DNA of 5,824 bases from an uncultured Collinsella sp. (GTDB lineage Bacteria; Actinomycetota; Coriobacteriia; Coriobacteriales; Coriobacteriaceae), in contig CABUDB010000113.1 of NCBI GenBank assembly GCA_902490245.1, positions 1 to 5,824 of the forward strand, in the 5' to 3' direction. The position numbers and the translations under genes were made by a program. Positions 1 through 5,744 of the stretch are shown here, piece by piece (position 1 is the first letter of the stretch; every line of letters starts with the position of its first letter). The notes below the pieces were generated by a model. That model was not told where the DNA came from and made no database searches. It saw nothing but the letters and a program-made list of their open reading frames with translations.

Positions 1-1186
1 GAAGAAAGCCGAGCTCGTCGAGGAGATCTACGTCACCGCCGCGAAGGCCGAGGGCTTCCGCGACATCAAGGGCATTCTGCAGATTCGCCCGGATAGCTCC
101 GGCATCATCCACGCCCATGGCTACATGAAGTCCAACGACGACGCCTTCGTGCCCGCCTACCTCATCCGCTCCGCGCGCCTGCGCACGGGCGACGTCATCG
201 AGGGCTCGCTGCGTCCTTCGCGCGGCGGCGACAAGCGCGCCGGCCTCGCCAAAATCACGACCGTCAACGGTCTGGACCCCGAGCAGATTCGCAACCGCCC
301 CAAGTTCGGCGACCTCACCCCGGTCTATCCCAACGAGCCGCTGCGCATGGAGCACGGCAAGGACTCCATTACCGGTCGCGCCATCGACATCGTGTCGCCG
401 ATCGGCAAGGGCCAGCGTGGCCTGATCGTGTCCCCGCCCAAGGCCGGCAAGACCACGATCCTCAAGAAGATCTGCCAGTCCATCTCGATTAACAACCCCG
501 AGGTGCACCTCATCTGCCTGCTCGTCGACGAGCGCCCCGAAGAGGTCACCGATATGCAGCGTTCCATCAAGGGCGAGGTTGTGGCGTCGACCTTCGATAT
601 GCCCGCCGACAACCACACTCGCGTGGCAGAGCTCGTTATCGAGCGCGCCAAGCGCATCGTGGAGCTGGGCGGCGATGTTGTGGTGGTGCTCGACTCCATC
701 ACGCGTCTTGCCCGCGCCTACAACTTGGCGGCGCCCGCCTCAGGCCGCATCCTTTCGGGCGGCGTCGATTCGGCGGCACTGTATCCTCCCAAGCGCTTCC
801 TGGGCGCAGCCCGTAATATCGAGAACGGTGGCTCGCTCACCATCCTGGCCTCTGCCCTCATCGACACCGGTTCCAAGATGGACGAGGTCATCTTCGAGGA
901 GTTCAAGGGCACCGGCAACATGGAGCTTAAGCTCGACCGCGACCTGGCCGACCGCCGCATCTTCCCGGCTATCGACCCCGTTGCCTCCGGTACGCGTAAC
1001 GAGGACCTGTTGGTCGACGAGCAGATGCGTCCGTTTGTCTTTGGTCTGCGTCGCATTCTTGCCGGCATGAACAACACCGAGCGCGCAGCCGCATCGTTTA
1101 TCAAGGGTCTTAAGGGCACCAACACCAACCAGGAATTCTTGGTGCGTTCGGCCAAAAAACACAGCGACTACGAGCAGACGTTCTAG
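1..1186 (+). CDS. rho: Transcription termination factor Rho (5'-truncated by window edge)
   Basis: Rho is a hexameric RNA-dependent ATPase/helicase that loads on unstructured RNA and ends transcription. The frame is open from base 2, giving 394 visible residues before TAG at 1184-1186; the start and N-terminal domain lie outside the window. An OB/cold-shock-like RNA-binding domain spans roughly bases 70-330. The RecA-type ATPase core follows: Walker A SPPKAGKT (431-454), the catalytic-Glu region DERPEE, Walker B VVVVLDS (677-697), Q-loop PASGRILSGGVDS (Arg where E. coli has Lys283), R-loop DTGSKMDE, and the arginine-finger region SGTRNED (Arg at 995-997). The core is near-identical to E. coli Rho through the GTGNMEL segment, so identity is secure. 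Odd: most aromatic residues of the primary RNA-binding site are replaced (see findings). An intrinsic terminator follows about 40 bases downstream, so Rho synthesis here ends Rho-independently. Confidence 0.97.
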   Translation, partial: KKAELVEEIYVTAAKAEGFRDIKGILQIRPDSSGIIHAHGYMKSNDDAFVPAYLIRSARLRTGDVIEGSLRPSRGGDKRAGLAKITTVNGLDPEQIRNRPKFGDLTPVYPNEPLRMEHGKDSITGRAIDIVSPIGKGQRGLIVSPPKAGKTTILKKICQSISINNPEVHLICLLVDERPEEVTDMQRSIKGEVVASTFDMPADNHTRVAELVIERAKRIVELGGDVVVVLDSITRLARAYNLAAPASGRILSGGVDSAALYPPKRFLGAARNIENGGSLTILASALIDTGSKMDEVIFEEFKGTGNMELKLDRDLADRRIFPAIDPVASGTRNEDLLVDEQMRPFVFGLRRILAGMNNTERAAASFIKGLKGTNTNQEFLVRSAKKHSDYEQTF

Positions 1187-1223
1187 GTTGTCATCCACAC
1201 GCAGCGATAGTCATCAATGCGAT

Positions 1224-1255
1224 AAAGGGTCGGGGCTTTGAGCCTCGGCCCTTTT
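1224..1255 (+). terminator. Intrinsic terminator of rho
   Basis: The arm AAGGGTCGGGGCT (1225-1237) pairs with AGCCTCGGCCCTT (1241-1253) around a TTG loop. All 13 positions pair if two G-U wobbles are allowed. The stem runs directly into T residues (TTTT at 1252-1255). It lies 38 bases after the rho stop, on the same strand, and should separate rho from the following unit. Confidence 0.85.
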
Positions 1256-1328
1256 CCATATCGCCGCTCCGCGCTTATTTTTAACCATAAGACCGTCGAG
1301 CAGCAGGTTTCCCGTTTCAATCCGACAT

Positions 1329-1346
1329 CGTCGCTTGCAATCGACG
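1329..1346. promoter_or_regulatory. 18-bp near-palindrome centred on the -35 box (candidate operator)
   Basis: CGTCGCTTGCAATCGACG reads the same on both strands except for one symmetric mismatched pair (1334/1341), so 16 of 18 positions are symmetric. The central TTGCAA is the -35 hexamer. A dimeric regulator bound here would block sigma contact, so a repressor site is the natural reading. No regulator gene is in the window and the partner is unknown. Confidence 0.4.
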
Positions 1347-1363
1347 GGGCGGTTTCGCATAAT
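1335..1363 (+). promoter_or_regulatory. Putative sigma70-type promoter of the 466-residue membrane protein operon
   Basis: A -35 element TTGCAA (1335-1340; 4/6 to TTGACA) is followed after exactly 17 bases by a -10 element CATAAT (1358-1363; 5/6 to TATAAT). Transcription should start near 1370, leaving about 130 nt of leader before the ATG at 1500. It is the best promoter match I found in the 313-base gap downstream of rho. An AT-rich stretch (TTATTTTTAA, near 1275-1284) lies upstream but is too distant to be a typical UP element. Confidence 0.6.
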
Positions 1364-1375
1364 AGCTTTTAAGCT
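1364..1375. repeat. Short inverted repeat at the predicted transcription start
   Basis: AGCTT (1364-1368) and AAGCT (1371-1375) are inverted arms separated by TT, immediately downstream of the -10 box and overlapping the predicted start site. It could be a second operator half or chance; 5-bp arms are weak evidence. Confidence 0.2.
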
Positions 1376-1499
1376 TCGCGACGGAAAACGCAGATGAAAC
1401 GAACCATATACCGTTGCTTTGGGGCATAGCCCCGCTTCATCTTCTCTCGCGCAGCCAACTGAATGATGCGATTTGGGTGCTGGAAGATGGGGAGAGCTC
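1371..1499 (+). promoter_or_regulatory. Long structured 5' leader with two alternative folds, one masking the ribosome binding site
   Basis: Fold A: AGATGAA (1392-1398) pairs with TTCATCT (1436-1442), enclosing a tight GGGGC/ATA/GCCCC hairpin (1421-1433). Fold B: CTTCATCTTC (1435-1444) pairs with GAAGATGGGG (1483-1492), ten pairs including two G-U, covering the 5' half of the Shine-Dalgarno. The two folds share bases 1436-1442 and cannot coexist. This is the layout of a leader that switches translation on and off. I do not recognise a known riboswitch class or T-box, and see no terminator-like T-tract in the leader, so any control would be translational. This is inference from pairing by eye. 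Confidence 0.3.
1489..1496 (+). promoter_or_regulatory. Ribosome binding site deciding the start at 1500
   Basis: GGGGAGAG lies 5 bases (from the GGAG core) before ATG 1500. The in-frame TTG at 1473 has no purine-rich site upstream, so ATG 1500 is preferred. Confidence 0.75.
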
Positions 1500-2900
1500 A
1501 TGGCTTCTTCTGATGCAACACAACGAGCAGTCCTTGCCGGACTTTCGTGCGGGATCGGCCTTGCCGCTCCCGTGGTTATGTATGCCGCGACGCTACCGTT
1601 TTCGTCTGTGAACGAGACGGTCGTGGCGGGTGCGGTTCCCTTCGCCGTGGGCGCGGTGGCGGGCGTGGGTATCTATGCCGCCTCGCTGGGCATCTCCGAG
1701 TATCGTGCGCAGCGTGAAGAGCGTCTGTTCCAGCCCGATGCCATGGGCGGTGCCGCCAATCTCAATCAGCATCAAAGCGAGTTCAAGACCGCCTCGATTC
1801 CAGCTCAGCAGCAGGATGCGACTCCTTACGCTGCGGCTTCTGCTTCTCAGGCTCAGGCGGAGCAGTCTACCTCGGCATTCCTTTCCGGCCTGACCGGTGC
1901 GTTCCAGCGCCGTCATGCCGATGATGGTGTCCCTACCATCGCTCGAGCCGCAGATGCTATGGACGAGGACGAGGCTTGGTCCATGATCGACAGTATGCTC
2001 GACGACGATTCGCCGGTGAGCTGCGACCCTGCACACTCGCGCGACGTCTATCAAGTCGCCATCGACGAGCTCACCAACGGCGGGCAGACCGGCTCCTTCA
2101 ATCGCGACGACATCGCCGCCGCGGCACGCGCCGTGTCTGGCTCCCAGGCCGCCCCTGCGGGCAGCACGGCGGCTTTCGTGGCACTCGTCGCCAACGCGGC
2201 AGCCAATAACGCCTACAGCGCTACTTCGGCGGACGTGGACGCTTCTGCCGACAATTCGTACGTTGATGAAGCCATGGCCGCGGACGACGAGGCCGTTACC
2301 GCCCGCCGTGCCGCCGAAAGCTCGCTTTGGGGCGCTCCTGCCCAGCAGCAGGCGGCCGAGGCAGCGCCGTACAATGCAAACCTCGCCAGCATGCCTATCA
2401 TCTCCGGTGCCGCGGACATCGATCTCGATGACCTCGATGAGCCTGCAGCCATTACCGCATCGATTGATGCCCAAGATCGCATCGACACTGGCGACCTTCC
2501 GGACGCCTCGTTCGAGGTTGATGTCCCCATGGCCGATTACACGGGCCACGAGGACATGTGGGCCGCCGCCACCGCGATTCTGGATGAGGTTGACGAGTCC
2601 GCTCCTGTTGTAGCGCCCGCTCCCGTCGCTGCCCCTCAGCCTGCTGCCCCCGCCTATGTCGGCCGCCACAGCGCTGTGTTCCCCGAGGATACCGCCCGTA
2701 TCTCGCGCGAGAGCATCGAGCGGGCCGAGGCTATTGCCGCCGGCATTATGGAAAACCGTCGTCACGAGCGCGTCAATCAGATCCTCGAGGAAGAGATCGA
2801 GCGCCTGCAGTCCTCTACCGCCAAGCGTACGGGCCGTGCCTATCTGAGCGTTATCGAGGGCGGTACCGCCAGCTTTGCGCCGCTTCGCGCGGAGGCATAA
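1500..2900 (+). CDS. Unrecognised membrane-anchored protein with long acidic Ala-rich tail and C-terminal coiled coil
   Basis: I do not recognise this 466-residue protein. Two hydrophobic segments, about residues 10-33 and 40-64, form a membrane hairpin. The basic stretch after the second (EYRAQREER, 67-75) suggests that the remainder is cytoplasmic. Residues 80-385 are low-complexity, rich in Ala, Asp, Glu, Gln and Ser, with little predicted fold. Two acidic, Trp-containing motifs with the same spacing (W-x6-L-D) lie at 160-168 and 354-362. A Pro/Ala linker (about 369-386) leads to a charged helical segment (399-440, with ESIERAEAIAAGIMENRRHE then VNQILEEEIERLQ), probably coiled coil, and a short tail. 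No catalytic motif is visible. It has its own putative promoter and long leader, and is followed 7 bases later by a VanZ-family gene. A scaffold, cell-envelope or division-associated role is possible but only a guess. Start chosen by the GGGGAGAG site. Confidence 0.8.
   Translation: MASSDATQRAVLAGLSCGIGLAAPVVMYAATLPFSSVNETVVAGAVPFAVGAVAGVGIYAASLGISEYRAQREERLFQPDAMGGAANLNQHQSEFKTASIPAQQQDATPYAAASASQAQAEQSTSAFLSGLTGAFQRRHADDGVPTIARAADAMDEDEAWSMIDSMLDDDSPVSCDPAHSRDVYQVAIDELTNGGQTGSFNRDDIAAAARAVSGSQAAPAGSTAAFVALVANAAANNAYSATSADVDASADNSYVDEAMAADDEAVTARRAAESSLWGAPAQQQAAEAAPYNANLASMPIISGAADIDLDDLDEPAAITASIDAQDRIDTGDLPDASFEVDVPMADYTGHEDMWAAATAILDEVDESAPVVAPAPVAAPQPAAPAYVGRHSAVFPEDTARISRESIERAEAIAAGIMENRRHERVNQILEEEIERLQSSTAKRTGRAYLSVIEGGTASFAPLRAEA
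2891..2895 (+). promoter_or_regulatory. Shine-Dalgarno of the VanZ-family gene, inside the upstream coding end
   Basis: GGAGG lies within the last codons of the 466-residue protein gene, 12 bases before ATG 2908. The spacing is longer than optimal. Together with the 7-base intergenic gap this favours translational coupling. Confidence 0.55.
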
Positions 2901-2907
2901 CTTCTGC

Positions 2908-3357
2908 ATGGTTAAGATCAATCGAAAATGGGCGGTCGTGACCTGCCTGATGGCGCTCTTGATCTGGGGCAATTCGCTGGTTCCCGGCTCGGGGTCGGGT
3001 TCGCTGAGCCTAACGGTCATGGAAGCTATCCGCGGTTTCCTGCACGGCGTGGGGCTTCCATATGAGTGGGTGACCAATTTTGTTGTTCGCAAGTGCGCGC
3101 ATTTTACCGAGTATATGGTGCTCGGCATCCTGGCAACGCACGCCTTTGATTTTGAGGGCCGGCGCACCTTTGACGTGCTGCTGCCCACGGCGGTGTTCCT
3201 GCTGCTGATTCCCTCGATCGACGAGACGATTCAGCTCTTTGTGCCGGGACGCGCCGGCATGATCACCGATGTGATGATCGACTGCTGTGGAGCGGCAACG
3301 GGCGTTGTGCTCCGATATCTCTTACGGTCGCTGATGTGCGCCAAAAAAGCCGCCTAG
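2908..3357 (+). CDS. VanZ-family integral membrane protein
   Basis: The protein has 149 residues, typical of small single-domain VanZ-family members. Family motifs are visible: RKCAHFTEY (61-69), then DETIQLFVPGRAG (105-117), then DVMIDCCGAATG (121-132), matching the pattern RKxxHxxEY ... DExxQ.F.PGR ... D...D..G...G. Four membrane segments are likely, around residues 8-25, 64-80, 89-104 and 119-138. The family is named for teicoplanin-resistance VanZ of enterococci, but most members are chromosomal with unknown substrate, and there are no van genes nearby, so resistance should not be inferred. ATG 2908 is preferred over in-frame TTG 2875, which lies inside the upstream gene without a clear ribosome site. 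It is probably co-transcribed with the upstream membrane protein. The TAG stop (3355-3357) lies within the terminator stem. Confidence 0.88.
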   Translation: MVKINRKWAVVTCLMALLIWGNSLVPGSGSGSLSLTVMEAIRGFLHGVGLPYEWVTNFVVRKCAHFTEYMVLGILATHAFDFEGRRTFDVLLPTAVFLLLIPSIDETIQLFVPGRAGMITDVMIDCCGAATGVVLRYLLRSLMCAKKAA

Positions 3358-3389
3358 GACGTATTGTTTGGTCCTAGGCGGCCTTTTTT
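3343..3389. terminator. Bidirectional intrinsic terminator between convergent vanZ-like and ROK genes
   Basis: GCCGCCTAGGAC (3349-3360) pairs perfectly over 12 bp with GTCCTAGGCGGC (3371-3382) around a 10-base loop. It is preceded by six A (3343-3348) and followed by C then six T (3384-3389), so each strand has a T-tract after the stem. It sits at the end of the + strand operon and 83 bases beyond the - strand kinase stop, so it can serve both. The final codons and stop of the VanZ-family gene form the A-tract and left arm. Confidence 0.9.
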
Positions 3390-3471
3390 ATTTGAGGGCT
3401 TATATGAGGCGTGGTGGCGTCGTTCCATAGTTCGGATTTGCCGAGCGCGCCACGCCCTGTGGGTGCGTCTG

Positions 3472-4362
3472 CTACTGAAGCGCCTGTGCGCCCAGGGCCA
3501 GGCAACCCATGATGCCCTGCTTGCCCTCGAGGCTGTTGTTGACGATGTAGTTATTGATGTCGTTGACCTCGGGCGTGACGATATAGCCGTTGAGCATTTC
3601 GGCGCACTTCTTGCGCGCGAGCGGCACGATGAGGGTGTGGTCGGCCACGCCGCCGCCGATGATGATCTTTTGCGGCGCGTAGCACAGCGTGTAGGTCATG
3701 AGCGCCTGTGCCAGATAGCCGGCGAGCAGGTCCATGGCCCCCGAGTCATCGGCCATGTCTCCGGCGCTCTTGCCATCCCAGCGCTTTTTGACACCGGGGC
3801 CGGCGATGAGGCCCTCGAGGCAGTTGCCGTGGAAGGGGCAGCCGCTGTGCTCGCCAATGGTGTCGCGCGGGTCGCGCGTGACCAAGATGTGACCGGCCTC
3901 GGGGTGCATCATGCCGTGCACGAGCTGGCCGCCCGAGAGCACGCCGGCGCCCACGCCGGTGCCGATGGTCAGATACACCACGTCCGTGAGGCCTTGGGCG
4001 CAACCAAAGGTGACTTCGCCCAAGCAGGCGACGTTGACGTCGGTGTCGTAGCCGCAGGGAATATTGAGCTCGTTTTGGATAGTGCCCAGCAGGTCAAAGT
4101 AGCGCCATGCCGTCTTGGGGGTCTCTAGGATCTTGCCGTACTGCGGCGAAGCGGGGTTGACCGCGGTGGGGCCAAACGCGCCGATGCCCAGCGCGGCGAT
4201 GCCCTTGTTCGCAAACCACGCGTTGACTGCCTTGATGGTCTCCTGCGGAGTCGTGGTCGCGATCTGCTCGCGCTCTAGGACCGTACCGTCTGCATGGCCC
4301 GTGGCGCAGACCATCTTGGTGCCACCGGCCTCGAGCGCTCCGATAAGCTGCTGCTCTGCCAT
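3472..4362 (-). CDS. ROK-family sugar kinase, fructokinase type
   Basis: The predicted reaction is ATP-dependent phosphorylation of fructose, or possibly another hexose, in the cytoplasm, feeding glycolysis. The 296 residues match the length of single-domain ROK fructokinases such as B. subtilis GmuE/YdhR. Visible motifs are an N-terminal phosphate loop GALEAGGTK (8-16), the catalytic-Asp region DTDVNVACLGE (106-116; likely base Asp108), a second phosphate loop TIGTGVGAG (132-140), EAGH (155-158), and a zinc-binding CPFHGNCLEG (175-184). In the family, His158, Cys175, His178 and Cys181 would hold the metal. An adenosine-side segment IIIGGGV (233-239) follows. The C-x2-H-x2-C form separates it from glucokinases and NagC-type regulators (CxCGxxGC), and there is no N-terminal DNA-binding domain. 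The start ATG at 4362-4360 has AGAGGA 5 bases upstream. Substrate is inferred from family only; the neighbours give no sugar-transport context. Confidence 0.93.
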   Translation of the reverse strand: MAEQQLIGALEAGGTKMVCATGHADGTVLEREQIATTTPQETIKAVNAWFANKGIAALGIGAFGPTAVNPASPQYGKILETPKTAWRYFDLLGTIQNELNIPCGYDTDVNVACLGEVTFGCAQGLTDVVYLTIGTGVGAGVLSGGQLVHGMMHPEAGHILVTRDPRDTIGEHSGCPFHGNCLEGLIAGPGVKKRWDGKSAGDMADDSGAMDLLAGYLAQALMTYTLCYAPQKIIIGGGVADHTLIVPLARKKCAEMLNGYIVTPEVNDINNYIVNNSLEGKQGIMGCLALGAQALQ

Positions 4363-4367
4363 AATGT

Positions 4368-4373
4368 TCCTCT
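4368..4373 (-). promoter_or_regulatory. Ribosome binding site of the ROK kinase
   Basis: AGAGGA on the - strand lies 5 bases before the ATG at 4362 and supports this start. Confidence 0.65.
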
Positions 4374-4400
4374 TTCTGGGACGAGTTGCTCCTTCTCTAA

Positions 4401-4440
4401 AGTATAGCGCTCTAAAAAATTAATGAGGTCGCTCTAGAAA
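4401..4440 (-). promoter_or_regulatory. Putative promoter region of the ROK kinase with two direct repeats
   Basis: On the - strand a -10-like TATACT (4406-4401) sits about 40 bases before the start codon. No good -35 is seen at 17 bases. Instead the repeat TTTCTAGAGCG (4440-4430) recurs as TTTTTAGAGCG (4418-4408), exactly 22 bases apart (two helical turns), flanking the -35 region. A weak -35 with phased repeats suggests regulator binding. A partial copy (CTCTAAAG on the + strand, 4395-4402) lies just downstream. Confidence 0.35.
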
Positions 4441-4477
4441 GATACCTCGTGACCCAACGGGTTCGCGAGGTATCTTT
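4438..4477 (-). terminator. Hairpin terminator of the aminotransferase gene
   Basis: AAAGATACCTCG (4438-4449) and CGAGGTATCTTT (4466-4477) pair perfectly over 12 bp. An inner ACCC/GGGT stem (4452-4455 with 4459-4462) caps the hairpin. It begins 25 bases beyond the aminotransferase stop in its direction of transcription. The T-tract is short (CTTTCT), so termination may be incomplete. It borders the repeats upstream of the ROK kinase and should insulate that gene. Confidence 0.7.
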
Positions 4478-4502
4478 AGTGCCTTTAGTTACTGGGTCGT
4501 CC

Positions 4503-5684
4503 TTACCCGCGTGGCTCGATTTTATCACGCAGGGATTTGAGGTTCTCCAGCGCCGCGTTAAGCGTCTCGTCTCGCTTGGCAAAGTGGAAACGGATCAGAT
4601 GGTTGACGGGCTCGCGGAAGAAGCTCGAGCCGGGCACGGCGCCCACACCCACCTTGGAGGCCAAATCCTCGCAGAAGTCGAGGTCGCTGTCATAGCCAAA
4701 CTCCGAGATATCCATCATCACGTAGTAGGCGCCCTGCGGCACGTTGTGCTCAAGTCCGATGCTATCGAGTCCCTGGCAGAACAGGTCGCGTTTGGCGGTA
4801 TAGAGGTCAAGGACCTCATCGTAATAGCTGTCGTCGAAATTGAGGGCGGTGACGACGGCTTCCTGCAGGGGAGCGGCGGCACCCACGGTGAGGAAGTCGT
4901 GAACCTTCTTTATGCGCTCGATGATTTCGGCGGGAGCGATGGTGTAGCCCAGGCGCCAACCGGTTATGGAGTAGGTCTTGGACAGCGAGCTGCAGCTGAT
5001 GGTGCGCTCAAACATGCCGGGCAGCGTGGCCATGTACACGTGCTCGTGGGGCGCATAGGCGATGTGCTCGTAGACTTCGTCGGTGATGCAGTAGGCGTCG
5101 TACTTTTTGCACAGGCCGGCGATAAAGGTGAGCTCCTCGCGCGTAAAGACCTTGCCGCAGGGGTTGGATGGGTTGCACAGGACGATTGCTTTGGGATCGT
5201 TGTCGCGGAAGGCCGCCTCGAGGACCTCACGGTCGAAGTCAAAGGTGGGCGGGTTGAGCGGCACGTAGATGGGCTCGGCACCCGAAAGGATCGTGTCGGC
5301 GCCGTAGTTCTCGTAGAACGGCGAGAAGATGACGACCTTGTCGCCGGGGTTCGTGACCGTCATCATGGCGGCCATCATGGCCTCGGTGGAGCCGCAGGTG
5401 ACCACGATGTTTTGGTTGGGGTCGACTGGCATGCCCATAAAGTGCTCCTGCTTGGCGGCAAGCGCCTCGCGCATGGCTTGGGAGCCCCAGGTGATGGAGT
5501 ACTGGTGGTAAAGCGGCTTGGGGTCGGTGGCGATGGTGCTGAGGCTATCGAGCAGCTGCGTCGGGGGATCGAAGTCGGGGAAGCCCTGCGAGAGATTGAC
5601 GGCGCCGTACTTATTGGAGATACGCGTCATGCGACGGATGACCGAATCGGTAAATGATGCCGTGCGGTTGGAGAGTTCTTTCAT
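4503..5684 (-). CDS. Class I/II PLP-dependent aminotransferase
   Basis: This is a cytosolic fold-type I aminotransferase, which moves an amino group between an amino acid and a 2-oxo acid. At 393 residues it is full length. Visible features are VNLSQGFPDFDPP (29-41), typical of the methionine/kynurenine/aromatic aminotransferase branch (YbdL, KAT, PatA-like); GSTEAM (98-103) in the PLP phosphate region; NPSNPCGK (171-178, with Asn174 contacting PLP and Cys where Thr is usual); TDEVYEHI (201-208, Asp202 and Tyr205); SSLSKTYSITGWRLGY (232-247) with Schiff-base Lys236; and IRFHFAK (364-370), Arg365 holding the substrate carboxylate. The substrate cannot be fixed from sequence; aspartate, aromatic amino acids or methionine are all possible. 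The start ATG has GAAAGGAG 4 bases upstream. Its own terminator separates it from the downstream ROK kinase. Confidence 0.93.
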   Translation of the reverse strand: MKELSNRTASFTDSVIRRMTRISNKYGAVNLSQGFPDFDPPTQLLDSLSTIATDPKPLYHQYSITWGSQAMREALAAKQEHFMGMPVDPNQNIVVTCGSTEAMMAAMMTVTNPGDKVVIFSPFYENYGADTILSGAEPIYVPLNPPTFDFDREVLEAAFRDNDPKAIVLCNPSNPCGKVFTREELTFIAGLCKKYDAYCITDEVYEHIAYAPHEHVYMATLPGMFERTISCSSLSKTYSITGWRLGYTIAPAEIIERIKKVHDFLTVGAAAPLQEAVVTALNFDDSYYDEVLDLYTAKRDLFCQGLDSIGLEHNVPQGAYYVMMDISEFGYDSDLDFCEDLASKVGVGAVPGSSFFREPVNHLIRFHFAKRDETLNAALENLKSLRDKIEPRG

Positions 5685-5688
5685 GCCG

Positions 5689-5696
5689 CTCCTTTC
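5689..5696 (-). promoter_or_regulatory. Ribosome binding site of the aminotransferase
   Basis: GAAAGGAG on the - strand lies 4 bases before ATG 5684, a strong match that supports this start. Confidence 0.7.
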
Positions 5697-5744
5697 GAGG
5701 ATTTGCAGTGGGGCAAGTTTACTCCTATGGAACCGGTGGGATTT

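Noticed and set aside
1421..1448. GGGGC/GCCCC hairpin as a transcription attenuator
   Set aside because: The stem is only 5 bp and is followed by GCTTCATCTTCTC rather than a T-tract, so it is not a convincing terminator.
1473..1499. TTG 1473 as the start of the 466-residue protein (adding 9 residues)
   Set aside because: No Shine-Dalgarno precedes it, whereas ATG 1500 has GGGGAGAG at good spacing.
1214..1501. - strand open frame of 95 codons in the rho downstream gap
   Set aside because: It runs across the rho terminator and the promoter region, shows no family features and has no clear ribosome site; better explained as non-coding.
1593..3188. Long - strand open frame (531 codons) opposite the membrane protein and VanZ-family genes
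   Set aside because: It is antisense to two better-supported genes, its translation is Arg/Gly/His-rich with no recognisable domain, and such frames are common opposite Ala-rich, G+C-rich genes.
2908..3357. Glycopeptide resistance gene vanZ
   Set aside because: Family membership is clear, but there is no van ligase, dehydrogenase or dipeptidase cluster; most VanZ-family genes are not resistance genes.
3409..3455. GCGTGG/CCACGC inverted repeat downstream of the ROK kinase
   Set aside because: Arms of 6 bp with a 35-base loop and no T-tract; the bidirectional hairpin beside it explains termination better.
3364..4128. + strand open frame (254 codons) opposite the ROK kinase
   Set aside because: It starts within the terminator loop and is a shadow of a clear ROK gene.
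4449..5657. Long + strand open frame (402 codons) opposite the aminotransferase
   Set aside because: The - strand gene has all the class I aminotransferase motifs and a strong ribosome site. The + strand frame has none and begins inside the hairpin terminator.
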